Origin: Aptenodytes patagonicus
Taxonomy: Eukaryota > Chordata > Aves > Sphenisciformes > Spheniscidae
DNA: 64,000 nucleotides
Assembly: GCF_965638725.1 (NCBI RefSeq)
Contig: NC_134949.1
Location: forward strand, 127,904,294 to 127,968,293
Reading direction: 5' to 3'
Positions 26,901 through 38,900 of the stretch are shown piece after piece. The stretch's first letter is position 1; the number at the start of each line of letters is the position of its first letter. Made by a program: the position numbers and the translations under genes. A model generated the notes under the pieces. The model ran no database searches. It saw only the letters and a program-made list of their open reading frames with translations, and had not been told where the DNA came from.

Positions 26901-29900
26901 ACAGAGGAGAGAGAGAGAAACAAGTGACAGTGCTCAAAGCTTTTTGTCATGTTGCATGCCTCCATGCTTTACCCCTCCTCCCTCCATACTTTACCTTCTG
27001 CTGGTGTTTTTTAATCCTCTAAAGAGGCTTTATCAGGGATGATGTACACTGATCATCCCCCATGTATGACCACAGATGTCTATGAATTGAAATACATCTT
27101 TAAGAACAGCATAGTGTGCATGAAAATGTTTCTGGATTTCACCTTGTGACTCATCCATGTCCTTAATGCTGTGGGTGTCTGGTTCTCTTAGTTTTGTCTG
27201 TGCTATAATAACAGTAGCTGCTAACTTTTGCCTGTCTGACATTGTGGTAGTAAGTTCCATCTGTTCATCTGCATTTAAAAACAGAAAAATCTACTTCAGA
27301 TGCGTTGCCGAAACCTCATGTATTCTAAAACTAACACGTAGTTATGTTTTGTGGGTGTGGTTTTTTTTTTCTTTCCAAAATAAACACATTCAGCCTTCTA
27401 AACCTCTGAAGGTACTTCCTGCAGTTCCCCTTTAGCTCCACCCCAAGTCTGTCCTGTGCCTCCAATGTTTGGGGCTCTTCTCTGCATTGTCTCTTATTTC
27501 TGCTGTTTCTGTCTTCATGTGGTGATTCAAACTGAATGCAGGTGTTCAGGCTGTGAGACAGTGACATTTATTTGTGCATACCATGTGTTTCTCCCTGTTG
27601 TGATCTTTTTTCTTAATACAGGCAAACCTCTTGATGTGGCTTGACACCACTGAACACATAGCGGAAATCTAAACTACTCTGTTCTTATGACCTTCATCTT
27701 CCTGAAAATTCTTTCAGAATTCAGTTGGGTTTTGTTTTTTTTTTTCCTCAAATGCATTGTGCTTGTATGTTGAACTTTCCTATCACATCAGTCAATTACC
27801 TGGTTTATTATGGGTTTCAAGACTTTCACAGTCTTTCTAAAAGGAGTATTTTTGCATTGTTTATGAACAGGATTTTGAGACACCATTATTGTCATTATAT
27901 TCTAGATCTTTAGTTATGCTCATTTTTATCTTGATTCTTGAAATATTCTAGTGTCAAACTCTCCGGTCTTTCTCTGTCATGTCCTGACTGATAATCCCTT
28001 CTTGGTCTCCGTCTCCCCCACCCCCCCAATCTGTGTCTTTTTGTTTGTTTGTTTTTATCTCCATTCTTCAATTAATTTTCCATGACAGTTGTCTTATCCT
28101 TTGATTAACAAACTCATTGTTGTGAAGGAAACGTAGACTAATTTCTTTTTTTTCAGGTTTTTTAATCTACTTATTGTACTTTTAATTTCAGTCTCAGTTA
28201 GATCTGATGTCTCCTTAGGAAAGTAGTAGCATATTTACAGAAATTTTTCCTAACTCTGCTTTCCTTAGGCTTAGTTTCCAAATTTTTGGAATTTTTCAAA
28301 GTAATAGTACTTATTAGTCCTCTTCCTTCTCTTTCAACTTGGTGAATGTATCAAGTCTAGTTAATATAATGACTGTTTAGTTGCTTAGCTGTCCTTGTTT
28401 CATGAACTAATAAATATAAATCATTCAGGAGGTGGTAAGAGTTGGCCTGTTTTTTATGTATTCTTAGAGTAAGCTCTTCCAAGAGGCTCTGCTATGTTGT
28501 ATCAAGAAAAGTATTTTGCTGAAGTATTTTCTCATCTGACTAATGTTTATTTCCCAGTTAATTTTATCTGTTCATCTTCAGGTCTCTGTTCCTCCTGGAG
28601 CTTTGGATTGTTGGGTATTTTTGAGTTGTTTGGAAGTCTTACAAAGGATAGAAGGCTGCTGTGATAGGGCTCAAATAGATGCAAATGTTTCCCACACAGT
28701 TGGCTTATGGAGCTATGCCACTGAGAAGGTAAGCAAATGAGGTGTTGCAGTTGTGGTATAACAATTTTGAAGTAGACCATTTGTTTCTGTGGAACAGATT
28801 TTGCACTTTTTATTGTAGAATTTAATATGGGGTTCTGTATATTGTCTTAAGTCTGGTCTAGATGAGACATCCAGGTTTATATCCACTTTTTCTTCTGCCA
28901 GATGAGGCCTGGGAATAACTAAGGTGTGTTCACCTCTTTGTCCCCCCCCTCCCTCACCACTAGTTTGATAATGACTGGCTAATTAAACTCCAGAATGAAC
29001 TCAGTCCCTGTCGACTGAGAGAAGGAGCATGAATTTCAGTTATAGCAGGAGAAGCTGCCCAGATGTGGATGCATTTACCATTATAAATAGAGATTACAGC
29101 AATCTGTTTACATAGTCCATTATTTCTTCAGTATGTTAGTATGGCAGTAATAGACCCCTAACTTCACTGAAGGTGTTACCCTTGGCAGCTTGTGAAAGAG
29201 GCAAATAAGTAATAATTTGCAATTTTTCAGTTACCAACCCTTACCATAAAGTAAAAGTTATAAAGTGGCCTTTTCAGTTTGGTTAGCCCCTTCCCTAATT
29301 ACCTGAATGCCTTTTCAAGTTCCAGTTATTCCGTTTCTATGAAAATGTTGGTGTCTAAGGTTGCTACTGCTTTCCACTGTTGAAAAACAGTTTAGAAATA
29401 TGACAAACTCCAGAAACTACTGAAATAGCATACTGGGATCTTTGTGGATATTTTTGAAGACCAGCATAAGCTCATCCTCTTGTTTGCATAGCCTGTAGAA
29501 TACTTTGTTTTAATCATAGTTTGTTCATATTTCAGTAGACTTAGGAATCCTCTAACTGACCCCAGGAGGTCCTTGTCTTACTACAAAAGCAAGGAAAGAC
29601 GATTTCACCTTGAAGAGTTACTGTTTAAAAAAAAAAAAGGGAGGGGGGAAGATCAGAATAAAGGAAACAAAGAATTGTTTGAAGTGGTGATGGGTGCATC
29701 AGATTCTTCCCATGCTCCTTACATGTTTCTACGGAAGGTGTGTACCTGAGTTGGAAATGTTCCTCCCATTCATAGCTCTTCTAACACAAAGGGTAAAGGG
29801 AAAAATTGTAGGATAATGAGTAGCAGTAAGGTGGAACAGACTGAATGAAAGAAACTTATAAACTAGCGACAAAATTAAGTGGAATTTAAAAAAAAAAAAA

Positions 29901-32900
29901 AGTTAATGGCCATCCCTATTTTATATCCTGTAGAGTAATATGACAAGCTGAGACCTTTTTTCTTTTGCAGGCTTACCTTGGTAGTTGATTGAGTTACTCT
30001 AAATGAATTAACCAAATGACCAACAGAACTGAACTGCTTTAAGACAGTATCCTCTGTTGACTTCTGGCTATCAAATGTACCAGCTGCTGTCTAGAAGGGG
30101 TTTTATGGTAGCTGTGTGGCATTGTGAATACAATACTTTGGGTGAATTTGCAAGCTTGTCTAATCAGTGTACTGGAGACTGCCTGCATTTCTTGATTATG
30201 TAGTTTTCAGAAATACAGACACAGTTATTAGAAATGATCTTTGGTGACAACTGCCAAACATCTCAAGCTTTGTCCATGTTTATGTGGACAAACAGAAGGA
30301 TTTATTCTGATTAGGTGTTATGCATGTAAAGACGTGTGTATATGCATGTGTTCCAATGTTATTTGAGTCAGTAACATATGCAATTTAATTCTTAATAAAA
30401 TTAATTTCTACTGTGAGAATAACAGTTACTTTTGAAAGGTTCTCTACTTTCTTCCATGAAGCAACCTTAATACAGATCTTATAAGCAGTGTAATATGACA
30501 GCAGTGGAAATGTCTTGTAGGAATGATGTAATAGAATAAAAGGAGTTTTATATTGATTTTGTAGCCTATTGAAAACAAGCATCTGGTTTCTCTTATAGTT
30601 AAAATCTCTGGGTTATCTGTGTGGACTTGCATCAGAGAAGGGACCCAATTCAGAAGACCTTAACAGAACTGTTGATCTGTTAGCAGGGTTGGGAGCAGAA
30701 CGCCCTGAAACAGGTATTACCAGGAATGTACGCGTTCTTTCTAATAACTGACACTGTCTTAAATATATGGCATATAAATACATCAATAATAATAATTTCC
30801 CAGTATCCCTACATATATATAAACATTAATAAACTCTTATCTCTTACAAGTTCTTTTAATGTGTGTCTAGTACTTTAAATTATCAATGCATCTCCTTACT
30901 GTTGCAAGTATAAGTTTTTCCATTAATGCTCCATTTATCAGCATTTAGGTAAATAGTCTTGAACAGTACTGGTTTTGAATAAAGTTTTTAATACTTTCAG
31001 ACAAGTATTGAAATTATTTTAAAAAGAAATGGAGCATCCTTGATTTGATGCCAATAGATAACCTGCAACTGGAGCTACAAAGTGCTGTTATTTGAGTGGC
31101 TGAACAATCAAATTTATTTACTCCTTGTGGATTTTACCACTTGCAAAGGTATTTCTGAAGGAAAGAAGCTTTCAGATGTTAAATATGCTGGAACAATTAG
31201 TATCTTTGAAGCATTAGCTGACAGGCTGACGCTTCACTTGCTCTTGCAGGAATGATGATGTATGATTCTTAATTCAGTACTATGGTGCCTGTTGTATTTA
31301 TTTAAAATGGGGGCTTTTTCCTTCTAGAAATATTGACACATATTTGATCTGGCAAAGACTTTTAAATTGAGCAAGCTACTTCAGAAAAAAACTTGGTCTT
31401 GCTAACCATTTTGCTTTGAAGTACATTGTTTAAAGTAGTAAAATGTCTTTACGTTACACTATGCTTCTGTCATGCTGATTTATAAATCCAGCAGTGGGGA
31501 GTTGTGAGAATATTACTCTTGGCACAGTGTGGTATTTAAGTACAGTTGTGTGTGTTTCTAGGTTGAATAAATGTTATGAAATACTGTGTGGAGAAGTTAG
31601 TACAGTTACTATATTACTGCTTGCCTTTACCTGCTACCCTGAACATCACTCGTATGTGTGTGCACACACAGGCAGTTGTGAAGCAGCCTTTCTTGATCTT
31701 ATTTTAGAGCCTGGGGAAGAAACTCATGCTCTGTCTCTAAGTGTTAGTGACGTTTCCCCATATAAAATTAGTTTTAAGTTTTCTCTCCACTTTCTACTGA
31801 AGAAAAAAGCTGGGGGGGTGTTATTCAAATAGGAATGTATTTGTAAGTGACACCTCTTGTTCTGCTTTTTTCTAAAGCCAATGCATCACAGAGCCCTTAT
31901 AAGAAACTTAAAGAGGCCTTATCATCTGTAGAAGCTTTTGAAAAACACTACTTAGTAAGTATGAGTTTTGGTTATTTATATTAGTTTTGCATGTTTACAT
32001 TATAGATTGAGTAGGGCCAAAATCTTCAAACCTGAGAAGAGACATTTAGGGGACAACAAGAGAAGAATTTACATTGAGAACATAAATCTGTATTTCTGTA
32101 TTTTGGTATCAAGGTTATTGCTTACACACTAAACACAACAAAGCTGATTTGTTTTACAGCTGGAACCCTGTATGGGCCCCAAGTTTCAAATATTGGGATT
32201 AACTTTAATATTTGCAGTTACGAGTTGGAGGTTATTATCTATAAGTATGTATACTTAGTTATTAAAAAAGCCAATTTCATGGCTATCATATTCTACTATC
32301 CCAAATTCAGAATTAATTGAATCTTCCGCAGAAGAATATTGATGTGTGAATTCAGCTTCCTTTTGAATGGTTTAGCCTTGCATCTTGCAATGGGTGTTAC
32401 ATGGTTTACGTTACACTGTTGATTTTTTTTATATAAACTGTGGGACGTCTGTGGATAATACGGTTGGAGCTGGCATAGATTGAAGCATTAGAGTTCTCAT
32501 TGTGCTTTAATATGCATGTTTATTTCCTGACAGCTCCCTTATTGAGGAGCCATTGTAATGATCTTCAGGTTTTTTTTATAAAAGATTGTTAAATAAAACA
32601 AAAAAACCCTGGCTGTCACAAGAGTGTGTTTGGTTTTGGGGGGTTTGGGATTTTCTTTTTCCCCCTTAAATAATTTTCCTCTGAAATTTCTTATATTTGC
32701 AGTACTGCCATTAAAATTTTCTGGGGAAAAGTTGGAGGAAAACTGAGCAATTTTAATTTTTTTTTAATCTGTAAACTAGGTGGTGCTTATTTTTACAAAG
32801 TTTTATTGAAAGAAAAAGTCTCAGAAGATTTTTGTCTGAAGATACCAGGTTTCATTTTTGTACTTCACTTCTTTATAAGACTAGTTGGATACCTAGACCA

Positions 32901-35900
32901 AAACTAAAATCTTCAGAATTGCTAGCTGCTCTTACGTATTCAGTTTCAACTTGCATCTGAAGATCTCTGCTAAATTCAGCAGTATCTTCCTAAATTTAAG
33001 AAACTAAGGGGGATCTGCAGAGTTTGCTAATGAAAGAATTGCCATTCCTGTTTGTATTTCTGACTGCACTTTTATGCAACAGAAATTCAGATATCATATA
33101 CACTATAAAAGATTGTTTTCTATGTAGTTGTCACATAAATATATACAATTTATGTATGCCCATACTTTGTCCATGTATTCAGTGGAGCAGAACATAGAAT
33201 TAGTTAAAATTTCCAGACACAGCTAAGATAATTTATTTGCATTTAAGATTTAATTGAGTCTGGAAAGTTAAATGCAGCTTTTCAGACATGTTGAAAGCAA
33301 GAAGTGATGAGCTTTTATTACCAGAAAAGGCTTTGTTCTCATTCAATGGCTAGTCTCATGCAACAACTTCAGAATATTTTGTAAGACTGTCAAATCTTCT
33401 ACAAGCATGTTGGCTTGTACCTTAATTTTGGGGGAACGTAGGTTTTCATTTGTATGTGTAGCTGGTGTCTAAGACCTCTCTGGTTATACTGATCTCTTAA
33501 GGAGTGATCACTTAGTTTATTGTAGGATATTGTTGTGAGTTCTTAAAGAAAGAAAGAAGTGATTTTTCTAGGCCCTCCATAAGAAACATTAAAAATGGCC
33601 TAAGAAAGGCTTTGGGAGCTCATTTTAGGTCATTTCCTGCCCCATAGGAATAGATGCTTTTTGACAGATACTCTGCAAAATATTTAGGCAGTTGGAAGCT
33701 CTTAAGCAATTTGTTTTGAAGGATAGAATAGTTCTTAATACACTAAGTATTAAGTATATTAATACACTAAGTATTTTGCCAAGCCACTCTCCATCATTTA
33801 TCAGCAGTCCTGGTTAACGGGGTAGGTCCCGGACGACTGGAGGTTTGCCAATGTGACGCCCATCTGCAGGAAGGGCCAGAAGGAGGATCCGGGGAACTAC
33901 AGGCCTGTCAGCCTGACCTCGGTGCCGGGGAAGATTATGGAGCGGTTCATCTTGAGGGCGCTCACAAGGCATGAGCGGGACAACCAGGGGATCAGGCCCA
34001 GCCAGCACGGGTTCATGAGAGGCAGGTCCTGCTTGACCAACCTGATCTCCTTCTATGACCAGATGACCCGCCTAGTGGATGAGGGAAAGGCTGTGGCTGT
34101 GGTCTGCCTGGACTTCAGCAAGGCCTTTGACACCGTCTCCCACAGCATTCTCCTAGAGAAGCTGGCGGCTCACGGCTTAGACAGGTGTACTCTGTGCTGG
34201 GTAAAAAACTGGCTGGACGGCCGGGCCCAGGGAGTTGTGGTGAATGGAGTTACATCCAGTTGGCGGCCGGTCATGAGCGGTGTTCTCCAGGGCTCAGTTT
34301 TGGGGCCGGTTTTGTTCAATATCTTTATCAATGATCTGGATGAGGGGATTGAGTGCACCCTCAGTAAATTTGCAGACGACACCAAGTTGGGCGGGAGTGT
34401 TGATCTGCTCGAGGGTAGGAAGGCTCTGCAGAGGGACCTGGACAGGCTGGATCGATGGGCCCAGGCCAACTGTATGAGGTTCAACAAGGCCGAGTGCCGG
34501 GTCCTGCACTTCGGCCACAACAACCCCATGCAGCACTACAGGCTTGGGGAAGAGTGGCTGGAAAGCTGCCTGTCGGAAAAGGACCTGGGGGTGTTGGTTG
34601 ACAGCCGGCTGAACATGAGCCGGCAGTGTGCCCAGGTGGCCAAGAAGGCCAATGGCATCCTGGCCTGTATCAGAAACAGTGTGACCAACAGGAGTAGGGA
34701 AGTGATTGTGCCCCTGTACTTGGCCCTGGTGAGGCCACACCTCGAATACTGTGTTCAGTTTTGGGCCCCTCACTACAAGAAGGACATTGAGGTGCTGGAG
34801 CGTGTCCAGAGAAGGGCAACGAAGCTGGTGAGGGGTCTGGAGAACAAGTCTTATGGGGAGCGGCTGAGGGAACTGGGGTTGTTTAGCCTGGAGAAAAGGA
34901 GGCTCAGGGAAGACCTCATCGCACTCCACAACTACCTGAAAGGAGGTTGTAGCGAGGTGGGGGTTGGTCTCTTCTCCCAAGTGACTAGTGATAGGATGAG
35001 AGGAAATAGCCTCAAGTTGTACCAGGGGAGGTTTAGATTGGACGTGAGGAAAAATTTCTTTACTGAAAGAGTGGTGAAACATTGGAACAGGCTGCCCAGG
35101 GAAGTGGTGGAGTCCCCATCCCTGGAGGTATTTAAAAGACGTGTAGATGAGGTGCTTAGGGACATGGTTTAGTGGGCATGGTGGTGTTGGGTTGACGGTT
35201 GGACTCGACGATCTTATGGGTCTTTTCCAACCTTAATGATTCTATGATTCTAAGTGAAGGAGAATGAGCTTATGTGGAAGGTTGCTGACAGTCAGAAGAG
35301 GCTGCGGGTTTGTAAATATGATGTGAAATGTTTTTTATGTATCTGGCCAGAGAGTATTATATACTTGAGAAAAAAGTTTGGTGGTGGTATACAGTGTGTG
35401 TTGTAACTGCTAGTTTTGTGAGAAAGATTTGTTGCTGTTATTACAAGCTTAGGGCAAGGTGAGGAAGGTGACATGTAGACAGCTTGGCTGCATTGGAAAT
35501 TAAGCTTAAAGATGAATGAGAAACTTCAATTTGGGATTGCATAGCTTCAGGCAAAATTCCTTTAAGGCGCTCTTGCGAAAATACTTATTCTGATTGTAAC
35601 TTAGCATTTTGCGTTTAATAGTATGTTTACATACTGCAAACTTTCTTATACTTAGTGGTATTACGTGCAGCTTTAGTGAAAGAATCATGTACCATGTTCT
35701 GTGTGTAGTTGATTTAGTTTTGAAGTATTAGTTGTGAGTCTCTGGGGCAAGCTCTAATACTATTCTAAATATGTTATGCTGTGGTGTATCCTGGAATGAT
35801 ACACTACACAATCCTGCAATGATAATCTAATGACATATAGTCACTGAGAAATAGGTGCTTTCAAAAAAAGACAGGAGGATTCAAGTGTAAAGAAGTGCTT

Positions 35901-38900
35901 GAAACTGTATCTCATCTGTTATTTTGGTGGGTTTGAGTTGTCTTACCGAATTTTTAACAGGCTTTTTTCTTCTGCTATTTGTAACACAGATAGGGATAAT
36001 GACCAACTGTAGAAAAAGTGAAGATGACCTGTTACAAACTGCTCTATATTGTGTACTGGGGGCAAGGGGAAATCTAAAAAGTGATTCATTCTGGTCATTT
36101 TGTTGTGGTAACAGAGTTACTGGCTATGAGTTTGTGTGAAATACCATATAGCTACTAAAAATATATAAAGCTTATAACAGTTTCTTTTCTTTTAAACAGG
36201 ATCTGTCCCATGCCACCATTGAAATGTACACAAATATTGGAAGAATTCGCTCAGCTAAGCTTGTGGGAAAGGACTTGGCAGAGTTTTATATGTAAATGAA
36301 TGTTTAAAATGTGTTAAATGCATTAGCTTTGAAAAGTTTGAATGTAATCCTTGAGGAAAATATGCTGTACTTAAAAAGGAGTTTTAAAAAGTATTTTTTA
36401 AAATGTGAACGTACCCTAAGTTTCGGGCTGTATTTCAGCAAAAAAAAAAAAGAAAAAGAACACCGGCAATCTCTTTATATCAAACCCTAATTATCACCTC
36501 ATGTTTTAGTACTCTTACCTGTAACTGTCCGATGTTCTTTAGCTTGATCCTTTCTTCTCCTAGAGAGAAAAGGGCAACGGGGCGGGGGGAGGAGAGACAT
36601 AACTTTGCATTTACTATAGCCTGCTTTGTAATGTGGCTTCTGACTTGTTTCAAAGTTTATAGTTACCTTAACTACATATGTGTATATATATACACCTAAG
36701 AAAAGCCAGAAAACATGTTCTTTGGAGAGTAATCAGTTTCATATTTGAGGTTATGATTGCAAAAATGTTTGTTTCCCCCACTGTGAAACTTACAGTGATT
36801 TTATTCCTAATTTCCAAATTTTTTTTTTTTTTGTGGCTATCCCTGCTGTTAAATTCCACTAAAGGAACCTCCTGCATTGGTTTTCTGTTTATTTTTCTTA
36901 TTTAGAAGAATTTGGGAGTCCTAAGTGGTTTTTTGGGAAAACATGTTTGGGCATGCTTCTCGCCTATGTTCACTAAAAGCAGTCTGATCTTCTAGCTGCA
37001 ATAGATTCTCCTAAATTAACTTAAATTTTCACCTGAGGGAATAATGTTAGGTTTAAAGACTACCATGGAACTGCTGTGTAGTGATAAAATGATGTTTTCA
37101 TTGAAGCATTTTCCTGCTTTAAAACTGTTGAGTAAGCATATTTTTAGTTAACTGTCAGAAGCTTGAGACGGCTTTTGTCGCATTTGTGGGAGGTAGCTTC
37201 ACCTCACTTGCTCTGACTTGGGATAGATCTGTATATGAAGCCTTTCATTGGCATGGTATATTTACACTAATTGCAGTTCAGCTTGCTTAAGTGAATCGCA
37301 TAAAGGCAGGCCAATATGTTGATCAGTATAATGGTTCACTGCATCTTGTTCTGCATTCATATGCAATGCTCCTCTCCCATCACCACTTTTTGAAAATGTG
37401 TAGAGTGTTTTCATGGCTGCAAAGGTTCTTTATATCACTCTGTACTCATTTCTTTATTTTTAAAGGAGGAAGAAAGGTCCTCAGAAGGCAGAAGTCTATC
37501 TTCAAGGAGCACTGAAAACTTACCTTGCTGAGGGCTGGGCATTGCTTGTCACACATACGAGAAAACAGTTAGCTGAATGTCAGAAACACCTTGGGCAAAT
37601 AGAAAAGTATCCTCTAAAAGGCGAGCCAGAAAAATCAAGACAGGAGAAAATAATACTTCTGATTATTTTTCCGATATATCTCTAACTGCCAAACATCAGA
37701 GAGCTGAGTTATTTCTTGTGTCCATTGTTGCTGTTCGTTTGGTGAGGGTTGGGTTATTTATTTTTTCATTTTTATTTTTTTAACATCTGGTTCACTTAAA
37801 ACCTTTTGCATACGGTTGTTGCTGTCCGTTTTAAATATGTCTAGGCTCTAGAGAGTGGTGCAACATGGATAGTGTGAAATTTGTCATTAGTTCACCAGAT
37901 ATCATAGAGGTTTTTTATGATTCTGTTTGTACTTCATCATTATGGAAGTTTTTATGTGGTACTGTTTTTTCATTTGGTAAATATGGCATTATAGTGTCTT
38001 CCTATATTCAGGAGCTTAATTTCTGGGCTTTCTTTCTATAAGTGCTACTACCTTTTTCCTGTATCTGACCTGGCAAGGACTCTTCTGGTATTTGTAATGG
38101 TGACTTTTTCCAAAAGTTAAAACAGAGGCTTGGAAGATGAAAATCTTGTGGCTTTGGTGTGGTGTTGTAATATTTTTTGCTGTTATTTATTTTTTGTTTC
38201 TGGCTTTCATCTCTGCTTCAGAAGGGAGTGGGAGTTCTTTGCTTTTAAGTTGTGTAAAAGCTCAGTCTTCAATGTGTGAATGAAATCTTCTCTATAAATG
38301 CCACATAAATGCTAAATAATACTTTGAGGGAATGATTTGGCCCAATCATAATGTTTGACAGGCTTCAAATTCTTCATTTTGATAGTCTCTGCATTATTTT
38401 CACACACCAACTCTATCCACTACAACTGTATTTGTTTAAATATTAAATCTGTCTGTGTTGCTGTACTGTTGCTACTTTCAAGATGAGAAGCATGAATCAC
38501 AGGGATTCCACACACACACAGGGATGTTGCCACACACAGGGATGTGTGTGTGTGGAAAAGTCTAGTGGCTGGCCTCAGGTGTTTTGTTGTATTCTTTTTG
38601 GCATTAGAAACAGCACAATTTGAATTCTGCTTTTCATTTTAGCCTCATATGTTGTTGCTTAAATTTGGTAGCTAAATTAAGTAACTTGGTTCTAATCTGA
38701 ACTGTTGTGCTGTGCGCATAATATCATGTACTATAGCAAAATGGCAAATTTTCATCATTTTTTGGTGTTTTGGGGGAAGGGTACTGCTTTCATTGGTGCC
38801 ATAGTTACAAATGGAATTCCTCTAGGTGTTCCAAACTGGGGTGGTTAGCTGAACAGAGTACTCTCTGAAGGACAGTTCTTGTGGAAATTGCAAGGAAAGA

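Larger units (their letters stand above)
31955..36199 (+). other. TRAPPC10 intron 10
   Basis: A 4245-bp intron that carries the CR1 element at 33776-35252. The rest is AT-rich sequence with no recognised exon or RNA. Confidence 0.85.

Noticed and set aside
34294-35082. 262-codon minus-strand frame
   Set aside because: It is the antisense shadow of the CR1 reverse-transcriptase frame.
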